64,000 bases of DNA from Polytrichum commune. Lineage: Eukaryota; Streptophyta; Polytrichopsida; Polytrichales; Polytrichaceae. The translations under genes were made by a program, and so were the position numbers. The notes below the pieces were generated by a model that worked only from the letters and a program-made list of their open reading frames with translations, made no database searches and was not told the DNA's origin. Below, piece by piece: positions 30,905-43,159 of this stretch (the stretch's first letter is position 1; each line of letters starts with the position of its first letter). Location: positions 34,102,001 through 34,166,000 of the forward strand of contig OX485809.1 of the NCBI GenBank assembly GCA_950295325.1, read 5' to 3'.

Positions 30905-31285
30905 GCTAAAACCCTTTCGACGATATCCAGTGACCTAATCACGACACCAGGATGACAGTCACCACCATATACCACATTGATGAAGCGCTGCACCCAAAGT
31001 TTGTAACTGTGAAGCTCGTCATAGAGAGAGACGATGCCAGTCTGAGGGACGCTTCACCTTAGAGCATAGCCGCGAGCTCATATCTGAAACCGAAGCAGGT
31101 TTACAATCACCACCGAATGCGGCATTGATGAAGCGTCGCACCCAAAGTCTGTTGTGAAGCTCGTCATGGAGAGAGACGACGCCAACCTCACACTTCACCT
31201 TGAGCACATATGTGGGTTTATGGAGCGGGGCCATGAGCTCATCATAATACTGTAGAGGGCTCTCTAACTTCGGCACAAAATAATT
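30905..31285 (-). pseudogene. Frameshifted, internally duplicated coding fragment
   Basis: On the minus strand two units of about 148 bp (31103-31250 and 30955-31102) both encode a segment like YDELHxxxLWVxRFIN with a following GGDC. The two units are joined out of frame: the first reads on into a stop while a one-base shift restores the second. Conservation at the protein level suggests former coding sequence. Family not recognised. Confidence 0.45.
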
Positions 31286-31289
31286 ATTT

Positions 31290-32435
31290 TCCCCTCAAAT
31301 TTTTCCATGTGCCATGCTACCATTTGCTCAGACCCAACTTGTACCTCACGTGGAAACTCCATTCTGGCACAGAGAAGAGATGAAATAGAGAACCCTCTAC
31401 AGCATATGGATCATGTGTTGGGCTAATTCAGGTGCAGAGCCAGTTCTGCCATTCCCGGCCAAGTCTGCCATAGCTCCGGCCCCTCTGCTCTGCAACAAAG
31501 CTCCCACAGATCATGTGTGTCGAGAATCTCACGTTACGTTCGGCCTGCAGGCCGTCCGAAGCACTGCAATAACTGACAAAAAAGAAAGAAACAGTCTGGC
31601 ATACGGTGTTTCATGATATCTCATTTGTTTTTCCAAACCTTCTGAAATCCTCAGAAAAATCCCCATCATCTTCAAGCGACAACACATATATGCGTACACT
31701 ACTTATTATTACGTACTAGGGTACATATGCACCGACCTTGTTGAGATGTGGATGAAGGAATTTTATCAAAAGTATTTCTCAATTATTACCATTCATTTCC
31801 ATGTATGGCTTGCATATGAGACCGTTTCTGGCACATGTAAGCTACGAGAAATTTTAGATTGGTTTTGGTTATCCTGAAGTTCAATGTCTTGCCATCGTTG
31901 GTAACTATTACGCGTGAGAGATATGATCTGTGTACGGTGAACCTGAATGTATAACTCAGAGTGTCTCTTTATGTGGACTCAAAGCTACGTCACTTTAAAC
32001 AAGAAAATTAATTCCATCCAAACATTAGACTCCAATTGAATATCATGTTCAACTCAGCAGAAAACATAGTTGTCGCAAATTGGGCAAAAGTAAAGTTTGG
32101 GTTCTTGGAGTTGCACTGGCAAGAAGGTCTGTGCTGGATCATTCAACATCAGTGATGATTTACGTTGTGTTGCTTCACTGATTTCAAAGTGTGTTCACTA
32201 TAGTTATATGATTATATAGATTTTTTTTAGGTCATACTCCAGATTTTCAGAGCTGATGTGTATTGATCTGAAACAACTTCAAGACATCAAGTAACCACAG
32301 TTGTCAGTTCCCACAGTTGTCAGCACGCCTTCGGCCATTCAATGGATCGTGAATTGTCTCATCTGGTTAGCAATTAATTATGAAATCATGTAGAATATCA
32401 TTGCAAACACTTGGGAGGACCTATGTACCCAGTTA
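31290..32435. other. Gene-free stretch
   Basis: No convincing coding frame, RNA gene or terminal repeat seen. Confidence 0.45.
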
Positions 32436-32619
32436 AGAAATCAACAAACATGCACTTCTAATAACCTTAACTACAATTAGGGGAGGTCCGCTTTTCAGTC
32501 ATGTTTTTGCATGTGTTTTATAAAAAAATTGCTAATGCAACATGAGTTTTGTTGTGTAAATCTAATCAGTAGAAGTTGGACAACATGAAAAACGAACCAA
32601 ATAACACCCACATTCCTTA
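32436..32619. repeat. Truncated TAAGGTA-family MITE, subfamily A
   Basis: AAATCAACAAACATGCACTTC, GTAGAAGTTGGACAACATG and the end CCAAATAACACCCACATTCC TTA match 17144-17509. The left end is missing. Confidence 0.65.
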
Positions 32620-32786
32620 GGGCACCGGCATGTCTGATGAACTAGCCAACACACACAATGGCATAATGATGTGGAAGCACCATGGGAGAACAAAAGAGTG
32701 GCTAGGGTGTCATTGTTCTCACTTTGTCCGGGCGCTTGGTTGAACCAGGCCATAGTATACAAATCTGACATTTTCCTCCATGTGTG

Positions 32787-34536
32787 TAAGGTAGAGGGTG
32801 CTTAAACCAACACTTTAACTTGTTACACATACATATGGCTGCCTGGTTGGTATAAAAACTATATATTCATATTAGCCTTTGTTCTAAACATATGAACAAA
32901 GAAAGAAAACATATTTTTAGCCTCAATTAGATATTTGATGAATACAAAGTAAAAACCACTAGCTTCCTTAAACCAATATATAGGCCCCGTGTATGACGAC
33001 CTTGGATATGATGTGGACCCCACCTTCATTGCCTAGAACCAACACAACATAGTTGGGTACTAGACCCAAGCTAGATCAAAGACCAACTAGTGATGATGTG
33101 TAAAGTCACATGGGCACCTCCATGATCCCACCTAGTTCGCTTGCAAAACCATCACCTTGCATCTTGGGTACCAACCCCCTTTGTGCTTTGTGGGCCTACC
33201 TCTGTGACTTTGTGAATAGAATGGCTATAACCCCCCCTCCTCCAGTGTATATAATGGCTAGAATAGGCATTGACAAGCCACCCTAACCCACCTTGAACCA
33301 ACCTGAGATAGAGTAGAGCATGTTACCTACCCTACATGAAGGTAGCGGAGGTTGCTACCTCCATGTATGAGGTGGCGCCACTAATGGCACCTAAAAGCGT
33401 CACTCCATGGGCCCATACACTCCTACACCATGGGGAACGCTTCAAGGTACAATAGTGTCATGCTTAAGCACGCACCCGTTTAAGTATGCAAACTGATTAA
33501 GTACGCATTTTTTTTTACAAAAATCATGGTTCATACTTTATGCTTTATGTGAATGCAGAATTTTTTTATGCTTGACATTCAATGCCAGTTTGTTAACATT
33601 TTGTTGAAACGTCTCAAACGGTCGTCGCAGGTCATCACACATTTGTTCAGCTTTCGTTTGAACATTGGAGCAAAGCAATTGGTCATCAATGTCAAGGACA
33701 ATTCTATGTGGAGCTTCAATGCCTTTGAAGTCGGTAGCACTTTCAAATTCAACACCAATTTCACATCGTTGGGTTTGCGGTCAAGCAAGTTGCCTTAGGG
33801 TTCATCCGTTTCCCGTTGCAATTCATTGAATCAGATGGTCTAGAAAGTATGCAACTAACAACTAAGTACACACCAATGGCTCCAATTCAAAGTGCATACT
33901 TGGGGCCGCTTTACACCTAGAGGCTGGGCTAATTCGTTGTGTAAGAGGCTTGAAATCCTCACTTGTGATTGGCCAAAAGGCTGAAATCAATCCTAACCCC
34001 TTTACACCTAGAGGCCATGCCAATTTGGTGGTATGATTTTTTTAATAAAAAATTGCATGGTGTGACACGGCCCGAGCTCGTTGAATTGGGTGCAATGGAG
34101 GGGCAATTCTTGGCCTCGGGGCCAATGTTAGATTTCAATAAAATAGAGAAATGATATTTATTTAAATAAAATATGATTTTTTCAGCGAACCATATCCATT
34201 GGATTACGTGGAAATCTGAACGGCTCTATGCTAGATTATGCTAGATCCGTTAGATTATGCTAGATTTATTGAAACGGCCTAGCTTCTTGGCCTTAAGGCC
34301 TTTACATATGGCAAAATCGGCCCCCATTATAATCGTATTACAACGTGTAGTTGAGGTTGGCCTCCAACCCAAAAGGGGTTGAAATTTCATGCAATTGGCC
34401 TCAAGGGGAATTGGCCCAGGCTCTAGTGTAAAGCGGCCCTTAAGCTGGAGATTATTATAGTAGAATGCTAGTGATTGGGAGGTGTTTATAAGTGTTGGTT
34501 TTGGGTGGGGTGTTGGTTTAAGCACCCTCTACCTTA
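32787..34536. mobile_element. 1.75-kb element with exact 26-bp terminal inverted repeats
   Basis: TAAGGTAGAGGGTGCTTAAA plus CCAACA at 32787-32812 is exactly complementary to 34511-34536. The ends resemble those of the TAAGGTA MITE family but the interior is longer and has no recognisable transposase; open frames near 33.55-33.80 kb on both strands look like chance. A second MITE (33903-34439) is nested inside. Target duplication not clear. Confidence 0.7.
33903..34439. mobile_element. Tourist-like MITE nested in the 1.75-kb element
   Basis: Ends GGGCCGCTTTACACCTAGAG and CTCTAGTGTAAAGCGGCCC are inverted repeats. Flanks are TTG and TTA, an imperfect TWA duplication. 537 bp, non-coding. Confidence 0.75.
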
Positions 34537-37500
34537 AGAGTCGTTTGGCAGTTTATAAATTTCCTCTGTGCACTTAAAAGCTAGGGATTGAAAAAAACTT
34601 CTTCAGCAATGTCCGGGGAGAACCTGTATTTAGTGTAATGGCGGCCGGTTGGTTTTGTGAAAAGTTCGTGTAACGTGTATTTATTTATTTACTATTTACT
34701 ATTTACAACCTCTAGTTCAACTAAACTCCTTTACTAGAAGACTAGAGGTGCCACCCTAGGTGCTCTAGCAGTTCTAAAGGTAAAGGGAGTCACTACTAGT
34801 TGAGACTATGGTCTTACCCTAGGTTATCACCTCGTAAGAAACGACCATGAGTTAACTGTACTTAGAGTTATCCTAAAGGCATGGAGGGAGAGCTAGTTAA
34901 GAAATTTGGAACTACTAGTTGAAAGGGAGCCTCAACTCATAGTAGTATCTAGTACATAAGCTCTAAGGTTGGGTGGAACATGCCTCTTGAATCTCATTAT
35001 TGTGAGATATGTTACAGTCCGCTTGAATTGGGAAAGTGGAGGATGTGAAACCCGTGTTTTTTTTATTAAAAAAAAAAGGATTTCAACTGTCAACCATTTT
35101 GAGGAGGAGGATTTTTACCCGGATGAATTGTGAAATAGGCGGATTTCGTCCAGTTTGATTCATCTAGGGCCGGATATCATCTGGTTCTAGGGTTTAGGTT
35201 ATGTGTTCGTTGTAGGCTTGTAGCGATTTGGTGAATGGCGGATAGGTGAAGCTTTTGCTTCATTATTGCATTTCATTGTTGACAGCTAGTGTTGAGAATG
35301 TAGTATGCGTGTGTCTATGAAAGATCTTCGTGGTGATCTTGATAATGCACTAATGAAAGCCATAGCTTTATGAAGGAACTCTACAAAGTTTAGATGGTTG
35401 TTTCACATCCACAGAGATACCTTTCAAGGCGTTTTCCTCTTGAGGGTGAAGATGATACTGTTGATTTTGACTCTAACAGTTGATGAATTTCGTTTTTGTA
35501 TATAGTATGGTATGTTAGGTTACTCTTTTATCATGCTGTGGCCTCAAATCTGATACGAGGTTTTAAGACCTAGGTATGATAGAAGAGTAAATCCATGGGC
35601 ATCAACCGGTTGATGGGTCATTTCAGGTTGAACTCCTGCCATGGATAAATTGTTGATCATTGTTGTTGTTTCTCGTATGTATTGAATTGTTGATCATTGT
35701 TGATGGATGTTGAAATCATTACATATTATTGTTGTATGTTGATATGTTCTCTGGACGTTGTTGTTGAATAGTGTATGTTGTTTGTAGATGTAATTTTGTT
35801 GCATCGGAAAACCGGCTTACTTATCAATGCCCAAGTTTTTGGCCGGTTGTCATTACAATAAAAAGGAAATTAGCTGGCACTTGAAAAAAAGAAAGGATAT
35901 TGGCCAGTCCAAATTAATGACAACAAGTTTGCAACCGGTCAAACCTTGCAAAAACCGGTAGAAGTTGTGAAGGGGCGGATTTTAGCTGGTTGGCTCAAAA
36001 ATCTCCTGAACCCTAATCTTGAGCAGCACCAGGTGCATGTGCAAAATCTCGTCAGACATTGCATTCTAGTGGAGAGCACATCTCAGTCAATATTGGCCCA
36101 TCATGGCCATCACCATAGCCGGGTACGGCCACCAAACTTAGTAGAAACCGTGCAAAAATGATGCGATTCCCTCCCACCACAACCTCTGCATGAAATCCAC
36201 AAAGAATGGGTCCAAAAGTCGGATCTTAGGTGGGGAGGGGCGGTCTGTTTGCATCATCATGGATCATGAAGAATGAGTCCCTTGCTCCTCTAAAATATGT
36301 GATTATCATTGAACTCGTCTCGGGACCATTTCGGTTTACATCAAAGAAAAAGTAAAATTAATAAAAAATTACTGATGTGACCATGCAGTTTGAGGTTTCC
36401 AAAAGGCTTGTTTTTAGTTAGGCCTACAATATCCACTGTCATGATCTAATGGGTTTTGTGACGAGAGCAGCAAAAGAGGCTCGCTCGTTACAAATGTCAG
36501 GGGACCATTTAAGAGAAATGTTGTTTTAAACTTTTTTAATTCGGTTTTTTTTTGGGTGGCATACATTATTAGAGTTAAGAGGAAAGAAAGGAAGAAGAAG
36601 GAAAGAAGAAGGAAAGAAGGTCAGACATGGGGGGGGGGGGGAACAAAAAACAAAAACAAAATTGTCCTTTTTGGACATTTATTAAAAAAAATCATCACAT
36701 CCATTTTATGGTGCATGGTCACCCCTCTTGGTTCACGTTCGGTTCACACCTAGTGAGGAGCCCAAAGATTTCTAAAAAATGCATCTTTTATAAATTGGAC
36801 CAAGGAAGCGTGACTATGGAAAAGGCCATCCAACATGGACAACTTCACGGTCCCTGATGTGAATAAACCCTTATCCAACGTATCACAAAGGCAGTCGTTG
36901 CTTTTACCAACGAGCCCGCTTCGCCTAGGATATGAAACATGCAATGAAGACAAAATGGTTCACAAAACCAAATTGGCTCAAATGGTTCAAATGGTTCTAC
37001 CCTTTGAATGAATCGATCTTATTGAAGTACTTTGATCTCTCCTTATCTATAGCTCCCCCCATGCCTAATCTTAAGTACAACCATATCCACTTGTCGAGGA
37101 GGAGGCTTATAGCCTCTTCCCGAAATGCCACCCTCTGGGGCGGCCACGTCACCTCAAATTTTTTTTAGGGTTAGGGTTCGCCGTAGTGCTTCATATTGGT
37201 CAAAGTTCTTCACGGCTTCGTAAAGCAAAAATATACAAGAGTTTGATTTAAAATTGTAGAGACTTTTCATGATGAGCTATAGTGGCTGCTACAAGATAAG
37301 ATATATCTCAATATATTTGAAAATCAAATTTATTAAAGCACTTTGACCTCTACTCATTTATAGTTGTCCCCATGTCTTATCTTTAGAGTGGGAGTCAACT
37401 TGGGTTCTAGATAGCTTCATCTAATTTCTTGAATGCATTTATAGTTTTTCTTCTTCTATAATTAACTTAATTTCATCCACATTAGTTATATAGTTTTCAT

Positions 37501-38093
37501 ATTCATCCGCATACATTCATCGAGGAAAAACTTATAGGCTGACCAAAAAATCATCCAATGGCATTTTTCTCATCCACCCACTACGTTCATCCTTGAGCAT
37601 CATTGTCTAGGGCCAAAAGTGATCATGTAGTCTCTGCCCCTAACATGACATAGACAAAAAAGAAGAGAAAAAAGAAAAGAAAAAAAGTGTGTTTTAGGCC
37701 ACTTACCAAAAACACAAGTCCAAAACACAAGTCTGGGATAGCCATTTACAACTCCGGGAACCAACACATGTATGGTCCACATCAGCATTGCCACGTGGCT
37801 TAACGCAGCCAGGTCGGCTTGGGATTAAGGGCTTTGGTGGCGGCGGAGATGTCCCTTCTCCTTCCTTTTTCATGTCTTCCCACTTTGGTCCTTGCTTCAA
37901 TTGCTTCGATTCTTGTGTAGAATTTTCGTTCGTAAGGGTAGAAATTTATGTCAACGCTGAAATGCTAGCCAATTGCAATTTCAATTTTGGAGAACTTACA
38001 GCGCCCCACATCGCTGCTCCAGTTCGACATTGCAAGGTAAGCTCGACAATTCTCGAAAGTGCTCGGATCGTATGAATTGGAAATTTACTTTGG
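34537..38093. other. Gene-free stretch upstream of the RAD5-like gene
   Basis: No coding exon seen. The part at 36690-36870 (TTGGTTCACGTTCGGTTCAC, GGAAAAGGCCATCC) is related to the MITE at 62611. A G13 tract is at 36629-36641. A palindromic G-box CCACGTGG at 37791-37798 lies 1.0 kb before the RAD5-like start. Confidence 0.45.
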
Positions 38094-38805
38094 ATGCATT
38101 GAGCCTTTAGATTTGCATGCACGAGTTGTGGAATTTTTCTCATGTTTGCACTGATGAAAAGAGATGTGCATACATGAGCACACATGCGAAATGCCACGAG
38201 ATGTGCACATCTGTCTTCTGTGCTCACGATTGTCTTCTCATTTTCTCATTTGCCAGAGAGATGAAAGAGAAAGCGGAGTGAATCGTCCTAAAAGCCTAGG
38301 GTGAGAGCATTCTAGGGCAAATTACACGCACGAAAGAGAGTAGAGGTTGATAGTGTGAGCTTAATTTTGATGCATTGAGCCTTCGGATGTGCATGTATGA
38401 GTTGTGGAGTTTTGTAATATCGGTCTTCTTCCTCGATTTGGATTTTTTTTTTTCATACGTGCACAGATGAAAGAGAATTTGCGGAGTGAAAGAGATGGCG
38501 GAGTTCAAGAAGCCTGGGAGAAGAGCATTTTAGGGCAAATTGCACGCATGAAAGAGAGAGTGGAGGTTGATAGTTTGAGCTTACTTTTAATGCATTGAGC
38601 TAACGGATGTGCATGTATGAGTTGCGGAGTTTTGTGGATTCGGTCTTCCGCCTCGATTTGGAATGTTGCTCATGCATGCATACATGAAACTTAGAGGTTT
38701 TACTCATTTGTCATACAGATGAAAGAGATGGCGGAGTGAATTGTCCAAGAAGGGGGGATTGAGCAATTTAGGGCAAATTACACGTATGAAAGGGATTTGA
38801 GGTCA
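38094..38805 (+). repeat. Three tandem repeats forming the RAD5-like upstream region
   Basis: Units start at ATGCATTGAGC at 38094, 38370 and 38590 and are about 276, 220 and 216 bp long. Shared blocks are GTGCATGTATGAGTTG, GATGAAAGAGA, GGCGGAGT and TTTAGGGCAAATTACACG. The third unit ends at the start codon at 38806, so promoter and leader are probably repeated sequence. Confidence 0.85.
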
Positions 38806-41777
38806 ATGGCGATGACGCTGCTGGAGCAGAGGGTGCGAGAGTTTGTGCAGAGTGTAGATTTAGGCGACAGTGATGACGACGGAGGAACACAGGAGGAAGA
38901 TGAGAATGCGGACAAGTATCTCCTTGGCATCGTGGAGGTCAATGTGGTAGGGTTACAGTATTACAGCGGCAGGGTATCCGATCAAGAGATGGTGAGGCTG
39001 ATTCGGGAGCCACATAACCCTTATGACCGGAACGCAATTCAAGTAATGAACATCCTGGGGCAACAAATAGGGCATGTGGAGAGAACAAAAGCTATGGTTC
39101 TGGCACCTCTGGTGGACGAAGGGGTGGCCATAGTGGAGGGAATTGTGCCACATGGGAGTAAGAACAAGTACAGGATGCCGTGCTTGGTGCACATCTTCAG
39201 TAATGCGGTGAACGAGAATTCAGTGAAGGAAAAGCTTCGAAGGGCTGGTGTGGTGGTGCATTCTCCAGGGACAGAGCTTGGTGGATCAGCCTCACAAGGA
39301 GCAAACCGGAGTGTTGTGAAGCCGAGAGAGCAAAAAAAGAGCCTGGATGATGTGTTTGAAGGGTTAGCAGAGGCGGCGAGTGATCGATGGATTATGGAAC
39401 CATCACCTGCCATCTCATCCCCCATGTTTCCACATCAGAAAGAGGCTCTTGCATGGATGGTGCAGACAGAAAATTCCTCTAAGTTGCCACCGTTCTGGGT
39501 GATGCAGAAAGCTCGTGGCGGGAAGGATGTTATGTATAAGAACACCATCACCAACTTCAGTAGCAACCAAAGCCCTAAACCTTTGAGGGCAGGGCTTTTG
39601 GCTGATGACATGGGGTTAGGGAAGACGTTGTCGTTGCTGGCCCTTGTTGCCACGAACAGACCGGGTGCAACATTACCACCAATTGTCAGAGTTACACCAT
39701 CATCCGTTACTGAAGTTCTGGCTGAAAGACCAAAGAAGAAACGGAAGGTGGCTGCTTCTACAACGACTTTGAGTTTGGGTTTGGATGATGATCCTCAGTT
39801 TCCTCCACAACCTGATGGGCCGAAGGCAACCTTAATTGTTTGTCCATTGTCGGTTCTGTCAAACTGGGTGACGCAACTGGAAGAGCACACAGTGCCTGGA
39901 AACTTGGGTGTGCATCTCTACCATGGGGCTGAACGCATTCGGGACACCAAGACTCTTAGCCGGTTCGACATCGTGTTGACGACATACAATATTTTGGCAA
40001 CTGAAGGCACCAGCAATTCCTCGCCCTTGCAGAAGGTGAAGTGGCTTCGAATTATATTGGATGAAGCTCATTTGATCAAGAACCCTGATTCTCAGCAAAC
40101 AAAAGCAGCTGTGGCACTCAAGGGAGAGCGAAGGTGGGCTGTGACCGGCACACCGATACAAAACACTGCCAGGGATTTGTTCAGTCTCATGCAATTCTTG
40201 CAGTTGGAGCCCCTGGATGACAAATCCTTCTGGCGCCGAACGGTCGAGCGGCCATTAATGAGCGGCGATCCGAGTGGGCTAGCTCGTATTCAGGTAATTT
40301 ACAACCATCTCCATGGTGGAAATGTAGCCCAAAAGATGTTTTGTACTCATGTTACCAGAAAGAATGAAATATGTAGCTGATGACATGTAATTTCTCTATA
40401 AATCTGAGCTAGAATGAAACGGACTGTGCAGGCATTGATGAAGGCAATAGCACTGAGGAGGACTAAGGACATGCAGGTTGATGGGAAAAGGCTAGTAGAG
40501 CTTCCCAGAAAGACTATATCAATGCATTATGTTGATCTGTCCCCAGAAGACCGGGAAGTTTATGATAAAGTTGAAGAGATTGGAAAGGAGGTTATTGAGG
40601 GGTACATGAGGAGTGGGACTGTCCTGCAAAACTACGCCACTGTACTGCAAATTATTCTACGATTGCGGCAAATATGTGACCACACTGGCTTGTGTCCAGC
40701 TTACACTGAAATGCTGACTGCTGAACTGAATCGGCAAGGTAGGTCATTTCTCTCCTTTATGGTCATATATCTGGGACATCAGATGCTTTGGTGTATGATG
40801 ATCAATCCAAAGAAGCTTGCTACATTATTTGGGTTTCAGTTCATTGTCAGGTGGGACGAGTCTGGCTGTTAGATGCCTTTTGAGAGTTTGTTGCACTCTT
40901 GTCAGCAGTACAAGGGAACAGTTTCATTCGAGATGTGAACTTTTGTCACACTGCAGAATTGAGAAACCCACCGCCACCAGAGCTGCTTCAGAAACTTCTT
41001 TCTGTACTACAAAGTGGGGAAGACTTCGATTGTGCAATTTGCCTGAACCAGCCATCAAATGCAGTCATTACCCCTTGTGCACACGTGTTTTGTCATAGGT
41101 GCATTGAAAAATCATTACTTCGCAATAAGGAGCAGTGCCCAATGTGCCGGTCCACTCTTGCCATCTCAGATCTTATGTCTGCGCCAAAGGAAGTAGAGAA
41201 AGGTACTCAAGAAGAGAAAGATCCAGATCAGCCACTTCAAAAGTCGAGTGCAAAAGTTGATGCCCTCATCCAGCTTTTGACAGAGGTCAGGGTGAAGGAC
41301 CCCACAGAGAAGTCTGTAATTTTCTCTCAGTTCTCACAAATGCTTTCACGATTGGAAGGACCTTTGACAGATGCAGGATTTCAGTTTGTGCGGTTGGATG
41401 GTTCCATGACCTCCAAGAAGCGGCAAACGGCGCTAACAGCATTCGCGTCCAAGGAGCCTGGCAGTCCTACTGTTTTTTTGCTTAGCTTGAAAGCTGCAGG
41501 GGTGGGTCTGAACTTAGTTTCAGCATCTCGGGTATTCATGCTTGACCCCTGGTGGAATCCAGCAGTCGAAGAGCAGGCCATGGATCGAGTTCATCGGTTG
41601 GGCCAAACCAGGGATGTCGAGGTGGTGAGACTTATTGTGTCTGATAGTATTGAAGATCGAATTATGGAACTTCAGGAACGCAAGCGCCAGCTTGCCACTT
41701 ATGCATTTCAGAAACGCTCTGCTGAGCAGCAGCGCCTGATGCGTGTACAAGATGTTCAGCTCCTTATGCGCTTGTGA
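38806..41777 (+). CDS. RAD5/HLTF-type HIRAN-SNF2-RING DNA translocase
   Basis: Members of this family remodel stalled forks and poly-ubiquitinate PCNA in error-free DNA-damage tolerance in the nucleus. Exons 38806-40293, 40432-40738 and 40957-41777 are GT-AG and in phase; 871 residues. A HIRAN domain occupies about 41-137. The SNF2 ATPase has DMGLGKT (268-274), DEAH (419-422) and TGTPIQN (447-453). A C3HC4 RING sits between the helicase lobes (C624, C627, C639, H641, C644, C647, C659, C662). The C-terminal lobe has KSVIFSQF, DPWWNP and QAMDRVHRLGQ. A basic PKKKRKV at 309-315 is a classical nuclear signal in a linker. The start is the first in-frame ATG after a stop. Which plant paralogue (RAD5A, RAD5B or another SMARCA3-like) cannot be told by eye. 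Confidence 0.95.
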
Positions 41778-42831
41778 TGATCATCTTCGTTGCCACGTTT
41801 ACTACTTGTCAAGTTTGGATGATGTGGAGGCTGGTCTGAAGATGATTCCATTCCTATTTAGCTGTCAAGGACTTTGAGATGGCTAAGAGCTGCTTTGCAT
41901 GTACAGCAACCCATGCGCTCGTATATGTTTGAGATACAGCCATGTATGGAGTTTTTGAATGCAGTCTCTGCAGCCAGTGGAATGAGATGCTTGGATGTAC
42001 AGTCACAGGTATGACACTACTTCTAAGTGAAAAAGATTTGCATCCTTGAAGTTTGGCAGGTCTACTACTGCCATAAACCATGGTTTGACATGTCTTTATG
42101 GAATTGATGGCACCTCAGTCTCACACTGCCCTATAAAGGATTCTCATGGGCATTGTAAAGGAGGACGGTTGAAATCTACTCATATTCAGCTACAGATTGT
42201 TGGGTGCTCAATGCTCATCAAGCATTTCATGAATGGGTTGGTGAGCAGATGAATTAGTGCATCAATTTTGTGTCCAGAAAGCATTTTCTGGAGTGAGCCA
42301 CAAATTTAGCTAAATTGGCCAAATATGGCTCTGTCAGAGCTTGAGGATTGGTTACTGGGTATGAAAATTACTGTATCCTGTCAATGTACAGCAGATATCC
42401 AAATTCAACTCTCGTTTCCTTTTCGCAGGAGGGAACAAGTCATCAGCAGGTGTGCAATATATCTCCATCCTTCTTCAAAGCTTGTAACATCAACTTCCTC
42501 TTCTAAAGATGCCTGTATCATTTTCTTTTTCGGCTCGTGTCCTTTCTGTCCCCTTTCAACCAAAACCTTAAAACAGTAAATGGCATAGGTAACATAGGCG
42601 TTTTCTGGCTCTCCAAATATTTTTATATTGTGGTTTACACCATTGGCAGCTTCCATAGCCATGTTTGCAGATTGAATGTGCTGAATGCATTTACCTTGAT
42701 GTGTTGCACACGCCCAAATTGGCCTTCACCACCATAGCCACCATTTATACAGGAAATTTTGCATGTTTTGTTGCATATGTGGTCCTTGTGATGTTCTAGA
42801 TGTCCAGCAGATGAGTTTACATAACATAGAC
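41778..42831. other. 3' flank of the RAD5-like gene
   Basis: Presumed 3' untranslated sequence and downstream DNA. Short open frames here show no family motifs. Confidence 0.45.
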
Positions 42832-43155
42832 AACCCTTATTCGGTTTCTTTTGTTATCAGTACACTTATATTTAAGTGGTATGTGATTCGGTGTGGTTCC
42901 AAGAACAGGTACCATAGCCATGTGTGTTCAGAAGAAATTGGCCCACATGCTCAAAATTTGACAGCCTTTCTAAGCTCTATAGTCAACATAATCGGGGGGG
43001 ACCTATATGATCATTTATTAATAAGCATGAGAATATTGCATTTGACAATGAATAAGATATTCATGAGGAAAGTGATTATGGCCTCAATTTGGACTTGCTA
43101 TCCGTCTTGCACAAATCACATGTTTCATATCCTAGGAAACTGGGCTAGTTGAAAT
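42832..43155 (+). mobile_element. TAAGGTA-family MITE, subfamily B, worn ends
   Basis: GTGGTATGTGATTCGGTGTG, CATGCTCAAAATTTGA, CTCTATAGTCAACATAATCG and GACCTATATGATCATTTA match other subfamily B copies in order. The terminal repeats are decayed. Non-coding. Confidence 0.7.
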
Positions 43156-43159
43156 TTTT

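Noticed and set aside
38797-38805. Start of the RAD5-like protein three codons upstream
   Set aside because: That codon is TTG; the first in-frame ATG is at 38806.
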